Assembly: GCF_003725735.1 (NCBI RefSeq)
Contig: NZ_RJTM01000047.1
Location: forward strand, 1 to 43,992
DNA: 43,992 nt
Direction: 5' to 3'
DNA from: Sinomicrobium pectinilyticum
GTDB taxonomy: Bacteria > Bacteroidota > Bacteroidia > Flavobacteriales > Flavobacteriaceae
A program made the position numbers and the translations under genes. The notes beneath the pieces were generated by a model. The model saw only the letters and a list, made by a program, of their open reading frames with translations, did not search any database and had not been told where the DNA came from. Shown here piece by piece: positions 1-13,017 of this stretch (position 1 is the first letter of the stretch; the number at the start of each line of letters is the position of its first letter).

Positions 1-2466
1 TTATTTTACAAACACATTCACTTTTCTGCGCATCGTATCTCCGGCAGCATCTTTTACTTCTACTTCAAAACCGGCAAATCCGGGTTTAACAGCAACTGCG
101 GTGATCTTGCCATTTTCTGCTGTTATTTTCATAGTATCCTGTTCCGGGATATTGTATTCCGGATGATCGTCATACCCGGCAAACAAATCTTCTCCGGAAA
201 TGGTGATCTTCTCTCCCGGGCTTATAAAATAATGTGGCCGGGCCATCCAATCCAGATATTGGTCCATTTCGGTATATCCGTCTTTGTCAGAATCCGTATT
301 GGTATCGGTAAAATCCCCTTTTGCCGAACGGGGATTCAGGCCCCGGGCCTTTTCCCACCAGTCAGGAAGCCCGTCGTGATCGGTATCCCAGTCGTCGGGG
401 CGTTTTTCTTCAGGATAATCCTCCCATCCCCCGACATCTTCGTGAGTGTCTATCATTCCGGCCAGCCCGCTTATACTCCCCTTATAGGTATAAGTACTGT
501 CGCGTGTTTCGCGTATAATACGTTTGTCGTGCATATCGGTCTGCGGCTGGTTGGCGCCTACGTCCGAAAGCACATTTTTATAGGCCTGCCGTGCAGTATG
601 TGTTTTTACATGGGGAACAAAAAACGGCTTTTCCACATAGGTTTCGTAATCGATCTGTGCCATCCCGGAAATGGAAATGGTCCGTCCTTTTTCCTGGGAG
701 GATTCATCGAAATAGCCCGTCATTACATTTTTGTCAAAAAAGTACTGTTGTTTTCCCAGTCCTACTCCCTCGTGTTGTGCATTAAGGGCATAAAAGAAAT
801 CGGTAGAGGGCCCGGGTTTATAATAATTCCCGACAAAATTCACCTGGTTTGCCCCGCCATCGGTAGCGCGGTGCCCCCAGTTATACACCACATTGTTCCT
901 GATATCGAGCCGGCCGGTGTAATACCCGTCTCCGTTGATCCCACCGGCGATACTCCAGTTCCTGCCGTAATTATGTGCGAGAAGATTATGATGAAAACTT
1001 CCTATATCGCCTCCTATGGATGCCGCATAACCGTGCATTTTGCCCTCCTGGTACTTTCCGTGGCCGGCCACGTTAAGCGCTTCGGAAATAAGGGTATTTT
1101 GCAGCGTAATATTGTGTGCCCCGCGGGAACTGAAGCCCTCATCGATAGTCCAGCTTATGGAGCAATGGTCTATGATACTGTGATTTGCCCCGGTAAGCCC
1201 CATACCGTCATAGGTTCTTCCTGCCCCGACCCTCACCCTTAAAAAACGGATAATACCGTCGTCACCGGTAAGTCCTACGGGGGCACGGCTTATACATATT
1301 CCCTTCCCCGGGGCAGTTTGCCCGGCAATGGTAATATAGGGCTGATTCACTACCAGTCGCGATTTCAGTTTTATATTTCCGGACACCGCAAATACGATAG
1401 TCCTGGGCCCGATATCGTTGGTTACCGCTTCCCGCAGACTTCCGGGACCGCTATCATTGAGATTGGTCACTTCCACCACTTTTCCACCCCGGCCGCCGAT
1501 AGCGTAGCGTCCATAGCCTTCCGCACCGGGAAATGCCGGCTGGGCCGGACGAAAGGACCATATGGCCCCCGGGGTGGTCTCGCCATTGCTATCGGTTACA
1601 TCTACCCGCCAGAAACAGGTTTGCATGCTGTATAGTTTTCCCACCGGAAAACTCTGCTCCCCGGTTTCCCCAAGGTACTCGGGAGAGCCTGTAGTGGCAC
1701 CGGCCACAGCATTTTTATCAGTCCCGAGGTAGACATGGTAAGATGAACTTCCCTGTGGGGCATCCCAACTGAGCCTGTACTCTTCTCCGGGAACATGCAG
1801 GTCATTATGGGCAGGTTCCGGATCGTAAACCTGTTTCATCTTGTTGGGCATATCGATCTCCAGGCCATTAATGACCAGGTTTTCGTTGGAAATACCGGTT
1901 CCCGTTCCGGTTTCGAAACGGACCACGACATCTTTACCTTTTTCGGCTGTAAATGTGAGGTAAGACATCGTTGCATCCGTGAGATGAAGGGCCCTGTTAC
2001 TGGGCTTGACATTCTCCATGAGTTCTCCGTTAACGTAGATCTTCACCGGACGGAATTCCCTGGCTTCGGGACTGTCGAATGTATTGTGAAAAACCAGCAG
2101 TGAATGTTCCCCTTCCCTGAGCCCGCCAATGGTGAGTGTAACGTTGTTTTTTGCACGCAAACCGTCATTAATCAGCAAGTTTTCACCTCCCTGTTGAATG
2201 CCTGTCTTATACCATGAAGAGGATATTTCTCCCTGCAGGTGTAATGTCACTCCTTCCAGTTGTTTCCCGGATTCGGTCCCTTCTTCAACGACCCATGAAG
2301 CATAGCCCGGATAATGTACTTCTTCCTGCTTCCGCCCGGCAAAATCAAAATCTATCTTCAAGGGCTGCTTTTCCGATTTGTTCTGCTGCTTTGTGCACTG
2401 TACGCCGGTAAGCAGGATAAGTGATAACAGCAGCATGGTTACTGTGTTCCTTACAAGAGTTTTCAT
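1..2466 (-). CDS. PL1-type pectate lyase-like protein, multidomain, exported
   Basis: The product is probably a secreted lyase acting on a pectic backbone. The chosen ATG at 2466 gives 821 residues and starts directly with a signal peptide; an ATG 33 bases upstream would add an unlikely leader. A Cys at residue 24 could be a lipidation site, but the preceding Gln makes the lipobox poor. Domains in order: a malectin/CBM-like beta sandwich (about 30-210), an FN3-like domain (about 225-320), and a right-handed beta-helix of PL1 type (about 325-640). The helix begins with the AFPGAEGYGRYAIGGRGG signature followed by VTNLNDSGPGSLREA. Near residues 690-750 lies an Asp-rich calcium-binding repeat (DTDHDGLPDWWE, then DTNTDSDKDG), and a short Ig-like tail closes the protein. 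The stop codon is the first triplet of the window. It is the last PUL gene seen, 40 bases after the DUF5703 gene. The family is fairly sure; the exact substrate is inferred from neighbours. Confidence 0.85.
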   Translation of the reverse strand: MKTLVRNTVTMLLLSLILLTGVQCTKQQNKSEKQPLKIDFDFAGRKQEEVHYPGYASWVVEEGTESGKQLEGVTLHLQGEISSSWYKTGIQQGGENLLINDGLRAKNNVTLTIGGLREGEHSLLVFHNTFDSPEAREFRPVKIYVNGELMENVKPSNRALHLTDATMSYLTFTAEKGKDVVVRFETGTGTGISNENLVINGLEIDMPNKMKQVYDPEPAHNDLHVPGEEYRLSWDAPQGSSSYHVYLGTDKNAVAGATTGSPEYLGETGEQSFPVGKLYSMQTCFWRVDVTDSNGETTPGAIWSFRPAQPAFPGAEGYGRYAIGGRGGKVVEVTNLNDSGPGSLREAVTNDIGPRTIVFAVSGNIKLKSRLVVNQPYITIAGQTAPGKGICISRAPVGLTGDDGIIRFLRVRVGAGRTYDGMGLTGANHSIIDHCSISWTIDEGFSSRGAHNITLQNTLISEALNVAGHGKYQEGKMHGYAASIGGDIGSFHHNLLAHNYGRNWSIAGGINGDGYYTGRLDIRNNVVYNWGHRATDGGANQVNFVGNYYKPGPSTDFFYALNAQHEGVGLGKQQYFFDKNVMTGYFDESSQEKGRTISISGMAQIDYETYVEKPFFVPHVKTHTARQAYKNVLSDVGANQPQTDMHDKRIIRETRDSTYTYKGSISGLAGMIDTHEDVGGWEDYPEEKRPDDWDTDHDGLPDWWEKARGLNPRSAKGDFTDTNTDSDKDGYTEMDQYLDWMARPHYFISPGEKITISGEDLFAGYDDHPEYNIPEQDTMKITAENGKITAVAVKPGFAGFEVEVKDAAGDTMRRKVNVFVK

Positions 2467-2506
2467 ATATATCTTTTTTAGTATTCTGGGCGGGGACATC
2501 CCGGCT

Positions 2507-4825
2507 TTACCGATAACTGCCCGGTCCGCCTATCATGTTAACAATATCCTTTTCTCTTTCTTTGGGGAGTACTTTGATGATCTCGGTCTTTCCGTTTTCC
2601 AGTTTTACCTCTACCGTAGTTTTTCCGGGAGCATGCAGTTTGAAATGTACGTCCCTGTCCTGCGGCCACGCGGGGAAAAGGTAAATGGTATTCCCCCTGG
2701 TCTGCAGCAGCATTTCCTGCATGCCAATCATACCGGAACCTCCCCAGTTGTGGTCGGGCACCCAGTCGAAGCCCGGGCCCCAGAAGGCCGGGAACCTTCT
2801 TCCGGAATCCGACATTTTTTTCAGGTTCAATGACATGGCTTCGTCGGTCATTCCCATCACCGCCGTAAATATATTGTCCTGCTTCCACCCTACATGGCTC
2901 CGGAACCTGATCGCATCAGGATCATATTTCCAGGTATTCCGGGCAATATCAAGGCCGGGTTTGCCTACGCCGTAAATTCTCCACGGGAACACCGGGTAAA
3001 GTTGCGGTACCTCGGTATTGTTTATTCTTTCCCACAGTCTGGCCGGGGATAATACCTTATGTCCCTCTATCTCCCTGAAGTTCAGCGGGGGAATCCGGCC
3101 GGAAACTTCACGGATATAGGTATTTTCCTCCTCGCTCAGCCCCCTCTCCGGTAATTCCGTCAGTTTTTGGGTAATTACCTTTAACCCGGCTATAGTGGAA
3201 GTAGCATTATACGCCATTTTATAGGTTTCGGCAGAAGACCCGGGATACAGGACCAGGTGGCCATTCTGGTCCAGGGCCTTTGCTCCACGTTTATGGGCAA
3301 GGTATTGATAATGTTCGTCAAAGAACCTGATACAGCTCAGGATAAACGGTATATCGCGGGCTATATGATCTCCGTTGTACCTGTGTCTTTCCAGCATCAT
3401 CAGACAAAATTCCAGTACAGTGTCCCACTGGTATTCGAGCCAGGCATTATACTGCATGCCCGGATCATAGTCATCGGGGCGCTTCCACCCGTATTCCGAA
3501 GGATTGGGCAAGCCGAAGTTTTCCAGCTGTTCGGTAAACGACGCCCCACGGTGCCCCCAGTATACCTTACTCCGCAATTCGGCGTTTTTCCGTAGTCTCC
3601 GGTAAAAACCGAACTGGGCATCCATCATGTCAAAATCCCCGCTCTTGAGCATGGGAAAATAGACCAGACGCTGGTTTTGTGCTGTCATCGTACCTCCCCC
3701 CCAGTTGCGGAAATCCGGGGTAAATGTCAATGTATTGTCAATATGGACCGGATCATAGGTGAACAACCCGCCGTTGAACTTGGTAGGGTAATCGCCATAG
3801 GCATTGCACCCGAGCATATACCGGAACAACTGGTAGTTTCTGCCGGCCTGCCATAACGAATCTTTCTTCCCTGCCTGCTGCTTGCCGGTAAATATAAAAC
3901 TGCGTTCCCAGAACTCATTCCACCATTGCACGGTACGTTTTTCCCTAACGGTAAGCTTTTCTTTACCATAGGCAGAAATTTCCTGTTCCAGGCCATCCTC
4001 CCAGTTCTTTATATGTTCAGTCTGCTCGGTGTGCAGGTAGATATCCACCTGCTGGTGTTTAACGGGGGCCGGAGTCTGTAATTTCCATCCTCTAAAGGCA
4101 GTATTGGCATACGTGCCATGAACCGTTCCGGAAGCCTGCATCCCCGGAGCCTTGATTTGCCCGCCAAAAGTAAGGCCGGTAAGCGGATTATACATCTGGT
4201 TCTTGACTGCTGTCATCTGTTGTTGTTCTACAGCTACGTCAAAAACGTTTTTTTTCCTGTTGTGATGGAAAAAGCGGATATCGTCTTCCATAAAAAACAC
4301 CGAATCCCTGTACGTCAGGATTTCTCCCTGAGGAGCCCATTTATACGAATTGGCATTATTGGCCTTTCCTTTCACCTTCCTGTCTTCAAACCTCCAGTTT
4401 TCATAAACGGCACTGACCGAAACAGGGGATTTGCTCCGGATATCGACATGGATTACGGGGTCAAAGACATCTACCCACAGCTTTACCCTTGTTCCCCTGC
4501 CCCTCACTTCCACATTACCGTTTTTCAGTACCAGCTCCTGGCGGAAATCTTCACCGAAGGGATTAGGATCCAGCCTGATCTTCATCCTGCCGAGCTTGAG
4601 CAGGGTATTGTGCTCGTCAAACGTACCGCTCCGGGATATATAAAAATAGAGGCTGCCCTCTTCTACCCATACATTCATGCCTATATCTCCACCTCCCAAT
4701 GGCATGGACCCGGAGGCATTTTTGCTTTGCTCCGTCCATACAGGATGGTAATCTTCCAGTACCGGGGTTTGTGCCCGGAGGATGGTGGTGAGAATGAGTA
4801 ATATGCAGGGTAATATGTGTTTCAT
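2507..4825 (-). CDS. DUF5703 domain protein, putative (alpha/alpha)6-barrel glycoside hydrolase
   Basis: This 772-residue exported protein has a signal peptide ending near LRAQ (residue 19). The N-terminal beta-sandwich region carries the pattern MPLGGGDIGMNVWVEEG followed by SRSGTFDEHNTLLKLGR, which I recognise as DUF5703. The middle and C-terminal parts resemble an (alpha/alpha)6 barrel: regular helices, WGHRGASFTEQ near residue 430, and YPGSSAETYKMAYNAT near residue 550. This plan is shared with GH95/GH65-like hydrolases, so a glycosidase role is a reasonable inference, but linkage and sugar are unknown to me. It sits between the GH106 rhamnosidase (220 bases upstream) and the PL1 lyase, so it probably acts on the same rhamnose-rich glycan. 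The leader just before the ATG is made of a degenerate heptamer array (4831-4900). Confidence 0.8.
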   Translation of the reverse strand: MKHILPCILLILTTILRAQTPVLEDYHPVWTEQSKNASGSMPLGGGDIGMNVWVEEGSLYFYISRSGTFDEHNTLLKLGRMKIRLDPNPFGEDFRQELVLKNGNVEVRGRGTRVKLWVDVFDPVIHVDIRSKSPVSVSAVYENWRFEDRKVKGKANNANSYKWAPQGEILTYRDSVFFMEDDIRFFHHNRKKNVFDVAVEQQQMTAVKNQMYNPLTGLTFGGQIKAPGMQASGTVHGTYANTAFRGWKLQTPAPVKHQQVDIYLHTEQTEHIKNWEDGLEQEISAYGKEKLTVREKRTVQWWNEFWERSFIFTGKQQAGKKDSLWQAGRNYQLFRYMLGCNAYGDYPTKFNGGLFTYDPVHIDNTLTFTPDFRNWGGGTMTAQNQRLVYFPMLKSGDFDMMDAQFGFYRRLRKNAELRSKVYWGHRGASFTEQLENFGLPNPSEYGWKRPDDYDPGMQYNAWLEYQWDTVLEFCLMMLERHRYNGDHIARDIPFILSCIRFFDEHYQYLAHKRGAKALDQNGHLVLYPGSSAETYKMAYNATSTIAGLKVITQKLTELPERGLSEEENTYIREVSGRIPPLNFREIEGHKVLSPARLWERINNTEVPQLYPVFPWRIYGVGKPGLDIARNTWKYDPDAIRFRSHVGWKQDNIFTAVMGMTDEAMSLNLKKMSDSGRRFPAFWGPGFDWVPDHNWGGSGMIGMQEMLLQTRGNTIYLFPAWPQDRDVHFKLHAPGKTTVEVKLENGKTEIIKVLPKEREKDIVNMIGGPGSYR

Positions 4826-4830
4826 TAATT

Positions 4831-4900
4831 GGTTACAAATTACAGGTTACGAGTTTGCAGGTTACAGGTTTCAAATTTAAATTCTAAGTTACGGTTACAG
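4831..4900. repeat. Degenerate heptamer tandem array (RRTTnCA)n
   Basis: On the plus strand the sequence breaks into units GGTTACA, AATTACA, GGTTACG, AGTTTGCA, GGTTACA, GGTTTCA, AATTTAA, followed by looser units to about 4900. It lies 6 to 75 bases upstream of the DUF5703 start codon, so in the minus-strand transcript it would form the leader. The minus strand of this array also contains TAAATTTG (4872-4879), a perfect match to the Bacteroidota -7 element TAnnTTTG, but no good -33 TTG is present at the usual distance. Confidence 0.7.
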
Positions 4901-5001
4901 TCGGAACGAAGGCGGCTGAGTGTTCAAGCTAAGCGATGAGTATACCGAAGCCCCGGTTATTCTACAGTGTGTTTACATATGTTTATTCTTTAAATAATTC
5001 T

Positions 5002-5040
5002 ACTCCAATTCTCCGAACTCCTGAACTCCCGAACTAACAA
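5002..5040. repeat. Degenerate octamer array (ACTCCnGA-like)
   Basis: Units are ACTCCAAT, TCTCCGA, ACTCCTGA, ACTCCCGA and ACTAACAA. The array fills the last stretch before the stop codon of the GH106 gene, so it would lie in the 3' untranslated part of that minus-strand message. Between it and the heptamer array, 4901-5001 shows no feature I recognise. Confidence 0.55.
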
Positions 5041-5045
5041 CTACA

Positions 5046-8000
5046 TTACTCCTCAATAACCACCGGTCCTAATAACCCGGCTTTTAATAATGGGGTATCT
5101 TCCAAACGGAACGGGGCCGTGGTATTGGTCAATCTTTCCGGTTCGGGGAGTTTCCGGTCTCCTATGAGCCGGTTGGCCCAGGTATTGGTTATTTCTATTC
5201 TGAGCTTGTTCTTCCCTTTCTTTAATGCTTCCGTTATGGACACACGATGCGGATAGGTCCATATTGTACCACAGTCCTTACCATTGAGGGTAACTTCTGC
5301 AATATTGTTTATCTCCCCGAGATTGAGCCAGACTTCATTATCCCCGCCATTCCAGATAAAGGTCTTTTCGTATACCGCAGTACCGGAATAATAGCGAATA
5401 CTGTCGTTAGCAGAGGTACTCCAGTCGAACAAGGGTCCCACTACCGGTGATTCCGGCCCGTGAAAAGCAGGGTCAAAAGTTATTTTCCACTCACCTTTAA
5501 GCTCCTGCACGGGAGTATATACTTTCCAGTTTTTTCCTTCATTGAGGGAGGTTGCCGTCGTTTTATCTCCGAACCTTATAAAAACAGAAGCATTTTCATC
5601 GAATTCCAGCGGAATTACCGTCCGTCCGTTTTCCGTCCTCCACTCCTTTAAGGGTGTTGTCCTGCCCGAAACGGCATCATACAGTTCCGGGACCCGGCCA
5701 CTAATACGAAAAGAGACATTCACCTTCCGTTTCTCCTCTTTCTGGTTTGCGATAAAATATATTTCTTCCGTGGCCGTAGTACGGTGCGTAAAAGCCATAT
5801 CGCGTACCTCCGAAGTATTGTTTTCATTCCTGAAGGTTATATCGGGTGCTATCCCCAAAGGTTCGAAATCTTTATGAATGTAAGGCAGCATCACCACGGT
5901 TCCCTTTCCCAGTTTACCCTGGCTTGTTTTTCCGGTCGTATTCTCCCGGGCATCCGCCCATAATTCCTGTATGGCTACCTGCAGTTTTTCATGTTCTTCC
6001 GGAGTATCCAGGCCGGGGGAACGCAGCGGTTTATCTCCCAGAAGTACAGTGGCTCCCGCTTTCACAAGTTCCAGTATTTTCTGCGCCACTTCGGCCGACA
6101 TCACGGGGTTCGGTGACATTTTCCTGCTTCCCGGGAATACCAGGGCGCTGTAGTATATCCCGGCGCCAAAAGTCACTTTACCGTCTTCTACCTTTGCCTT
6201 CCGGAGCAGGACATCCGGGTTAAAGGAATCGTATTTATACCCGTGCAGAGCGTCTATCCAACCGGACAGGTCCGTAATGTTGGCCGAGGCGGTCACTTCT
6301 CTGGGCATACGGGACAGTGGCTGTCCTACATTGGCCAGCCGTATTTTTTCTTTCTGTACGGTTTCCTGTCCGAACACCCCGGGCAGAAAAGGCACCAGCC
6401 GGTCCGGCAATACGGCTCTCGAGGGCAACTCTTCCCCGGTAAACACGGCAATATCTATAACCGGTTGTCCCTTTTGAAGTTCGTACTGAACCCTCCGGGC
6501 GTAATCTATCCACGCTTTTCCCGGTTTCCACCAGGTCTGGTCGCGCTGTATGTAGGTTCCTACCCCATCAAGGGTCATTCCGGGCTTCCGGTCTGTCCAC
6601 GGATTGTGCACAAAGACGTGATAGAAGAAACGGTTTATGCCAAGGGCATAGTTCCGGTCGCCCAGAGCCTTAAGGTTTCCGGGATGCTCGTCCCAGTCCA
6701 TCCGCAGTTCCGTGTATGCCTCGGCCTGGATGATATCCTTGCCGTAGATATGTCCTCCTGAAATGGCATCGAGCATATCATTGGGCTTGTCGTGTGTGGG
6801 GCTTTTAAGCCAGAATTCTCCGCCGGGAAAATCCACATACCGGAAGTGCCGGAGGGCATCGCTGACCATGGTCGGTGCTACGTTTTCGGCGCTGAACTCC
6901 ACACCTGCCTTCCGGGCCTCTTCTGCCATGGTGCCGAAAAAATTATCGGTTATCAGTTCCGAAATGGTTTTACGTACATCATAAAGGACCTTCTCGGAAG
7001 TTTCGGCATCTTCCAGGGGAATTCCCGCCATCACGGGAAGGTAGTCCACCAGGTCATATCCCCTCCGTTCCCTGAAGGCCTCACGGAATACGGGCGACCA
7101 GTTCTGACTGCCGCATTCCCAGCTATCGATATGCAAAATTCGCAGTACGCTTTCAGCCAGTCCGGGACCGGCGGTTCGTATGGCTTCCCCGAACCATTTG
7201 TCGAACTGTAAACGTATGGCTTCAGGGTTGAACTTATCTACTTCCAGCCCCACTCCGCCACCACCGGTGGCATTGGTATGCCCTGTGGAAGTATGTGCAA
7301 AACGCATGATCTTCCATTTTCCTTCGGGTGCTTTCCAGTTTAGTCTCCCTTCCGCATCGGTCTGTGCCGTAATATTTACAAGGTCTTTCCTGGCAAGGCA
7401 ATCTTCTTCGGGAAGCATTGCTTTGGTTGAGGCAGGACCGATACGCCATACGATACCCGATTTGCCTTCGTACTGGTCGATCCTGGGTTCTTCCGAAAGA
7501 ATGATCTTTTTTACTTTCCATGATGGTTTCCATTTGGCGGCATCCAGGTCTTCTGCCCCCGGTTCGGAGCCTTCGGGGTCATAGACAAAACGGAAATACC
7601 GTGCGGTCACAGGCTCTATGGCATGGGTATACGCGGCATCGGTATCCTGCCATCCCTGTCTCGGGGGGACCAGGCGTGTTACACGCTCGAAATGTTTCCC
7701 GTCGTTACTGGTTTCTATGATCAGGCGGTGCGACTGGTAATTGTTTCCTCCTGTCACTATTTCTATATTCCGGCAGGTAAAAGGTTCTTCAAAACTGTAT
7801 TGCACCCATCCTTTTTCGTACATTTTTACAGTTCCTTCTCCTTCGCGGTCACTCAGAAAGCCGAGATCTGCCTTATCCTCCAGGCTCCAGCTTATCTGTA
7901 GCTGTAGCTGTGTGCTCTCGCGGTAATTTTCCTTAACAGGAAGTGCAAAGACAGCAATATCCTTATAATACCCCTTATAACCGGGAGGTTCGGGAAGCTG

Positions 8001-8459
8001 CATATCCAGTTTTTGTCCCCCGTTTACCAGGGTATCCGACCACACCACTTTCTGCATGGACAATTCGGGCGTGATCCAGGGCCCCCCGGCTACGGCAAAC
8101 CCGTCGGAAGCATGCATGGCAAGCTCGATCCCCAGCCTGTCGGCCTCTTTCATGGCATGCGCTACCATATCCCACCACTCCTGGCTCAACTGTAGTACGG
8201 GCGGATCGATGAGGGGCGGATCGGCGGGCCCTTTTACAGCCATCAGGTAGGCTCCGCCTATCCCGGCCTCTTTCATGGCTTCGAGATCGGCAGTAATCCC
8301 CTCCCTTGAGTAAGCCGACTGCATCCAGTACCAGTATACCCAGGGACGGGAGGATTCTACTGTAGGTTCGAAACTGTCCTCCTCCTCTTTTGGAGCATTA
8401 CAGGAGAGGATGCTCAGCATGAACAGAACAATCCACAATATTTTACTTGGTTTATGCAT
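5046..8459 (-). CDS. GH106 alpha-L-rhamnosidase, lipoprotein
   Basis: GH106 enzymes remove terminal alpha-L-rhamnose from pectic side chains such as those of rhamnogalacturonan II. The ATG at 8459 is preferred over a GTG three codons upstream; it gives 1137 residues, the usual family size. The signal peptide ends in ILSC, a good lipobox, and the mature N terminus CNAPKEEED has the acidic patch seen in surface-exposed Bacteroidota lipoproteins. The start of the mature domain, SRPWVYWYWM with REGITADLEAMKEAGIGGAYLM, is the GH106 opening beta strand and helix. A DSWECGSQNW motif lies near residue 450, and the C-terminal about 150 residues form a GH2-like sugar-binding jelly roll (WLNLGEINNIAEVTLNGKDCG). 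It lies between the GH2 galactosidase gene and the DUF5703 gene. Family assignment is strong; the exact linkage is not shown. Confidence 0.88.
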   Translation of the reverse strand: MHKPSKILWIVLFMLSILSCNAPKEEEDSFEPTVESSRPWVYWYWMQSAYSREGITADLEAMKEAGIGGAYLMAVKGPADPPLIDPPVLQLSQEWWDMVAHAMKEADRLGIELAMHASDGFAVAGGPWITPELSMQKVVWSDTLVNGGQKLDMQLPEPPGYKGYYKDIAVFALPVKENYRESTQLQLQISWSLEDKADLGFLSDREGEGTVKMYEKGWVQYSFEEPFTCRNIEIVTGGNNYQSHRLIIETSNDGKHFERVTRLVPPRQGWQDTDAAYTHAIEPVTARYFRFVYDPEGSEPGAEDLDAAKWKPSWKVKKIILSEEPRIDQYEGKSGIVWRIGPASTKAMLPEEDCLARKDLVNITAQTDAEGRLNWKAPEGKWKIMRFAHTSTGHTNATGGGGVGLEVDKFNPEAIRLQFDKWFGEAIRTAGPGLAESVLRILHIDSWECGSQNWSPVFREAFRERRGYDLVDYLPVMAGIPLEDAETSEKVLYDVRKTISELITDNFFGTMAEEARKAGVEFSAENVAPTMVSDALRHFRYVDFPGGEFWLKSPTHDKPNDMLDAISGGHIYGKDIIQAEAYTELRMDWDEHPGNLKALGDRNYALGINRFFYHVFVHNPWTDRKPGMTLDGVGTYIQRDQTWWKPGKAWIDYARRVQYELQKGQPVIDIAVFTGEELPSRAVLPDRLVPFLPGVFGQETVQKEKIRLANVGQPLSRMPREVTASANITDLSGWIDALHGYKYDSFNPDVLLRKAKVEDGKVTFGAGIYYSALVFPGSRKMSPNPVMSAEVAQKILELVKAGATVLLGDKPLRSPGLDTPEEHEKLQVAIQELWADARENTTGKTSQGKLGKGTVVMLPYIHKDFEPLGIAPDITFRNENNTSEVRDMAFTHRTTATEEIYFIANQKEEKRKVNVSFRISGRVPELYDAVSGRTTPLKEWRTENGRTVIPLEFDENASVFIRFGDKTTATSLNEGKNWKVYTPVQELKGEWKITFDPAFHGPESPVVGPLFDWSTSANDSIRYYSGTAVYEKTFIWNGGDNEVWLNLGEINNIAEVTLNGKDCGTIWTYPHRVSITEALKKGKNKLRIEITNTWANRLIGDRKLPEPERLTNTTAPFRLEDTPLLKAGLLGPVVIEE

Positions 8460-8490
8460 TTTAGTCACTTATTATATCTCTGGAAACTGG

Positions 8491-8535
8491 GGCGGCACCC
8501 CCTCTGCCTTTGGCATCTCCCCCTCAAAGGGGAGA
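8491..8535. terminator. GC-rich double stem-loop between GH2 and GH106 genes
   Basis: Two adjacent hairpins stand out in an otherwise AT-rich gap. The stronger has arms TCTCCCC (8516-8522) and GGGGAGA (8529-8535), a perfect 7-bp stem with a 6-base loop; beside it is a short TGCC-TTT-GGCA stem. In the minus-strand message it lies after the GH2 stop and before the GH106 start. It lacks a following U-run on that strand, so it may be an mRNA-processing or partial-termination element, or a dispersed repeat, rather than a full terminator. Confidence 0.45.
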
Positions 8536-8563
8536 AATTATTCTTCTTTTAAACATTTATCCA

Positions 8564-8587
8564 ATTATCGCATTGGCACATTAGCAT
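8564..8587. repeat. Short octamer array (ATTnnCAC-like)
   Basis: Three consecutive octamers, ATTATCGC, ATTGGCAC and ATTAGCAT, end two bases before the stop codon of the GH2 gene at 8590. Same style of short-period array as at 4831 and 5002. Confidence 0.45.
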
Positions 8588-8589
8588 TT

Positions 8590-12979
<4,390 letters not shown>

Positions 12980-13017
12980 ATAGTACTATGTTTTTATACA
13001 CAAAGGTTAACAGAGAC

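Noticed and set aside
163-1242. 359-codon frame opposite the PL1-type gene
   Set aside because: Composition is that of a complementary strand and the opposite strand encodes clear lyase and calcium-binding motifs.
4831-5040. Possible CRISPR array
   Set aside because: Units are only 7-8 bases, degenerate and without spacers; no cas genes are in the window.
8460-8468. GTG start three codons upstream for the GH106 gene
   Set aside because: The ATG at 8459 gives a better placed signal peptide; the GTG adds only three residues.
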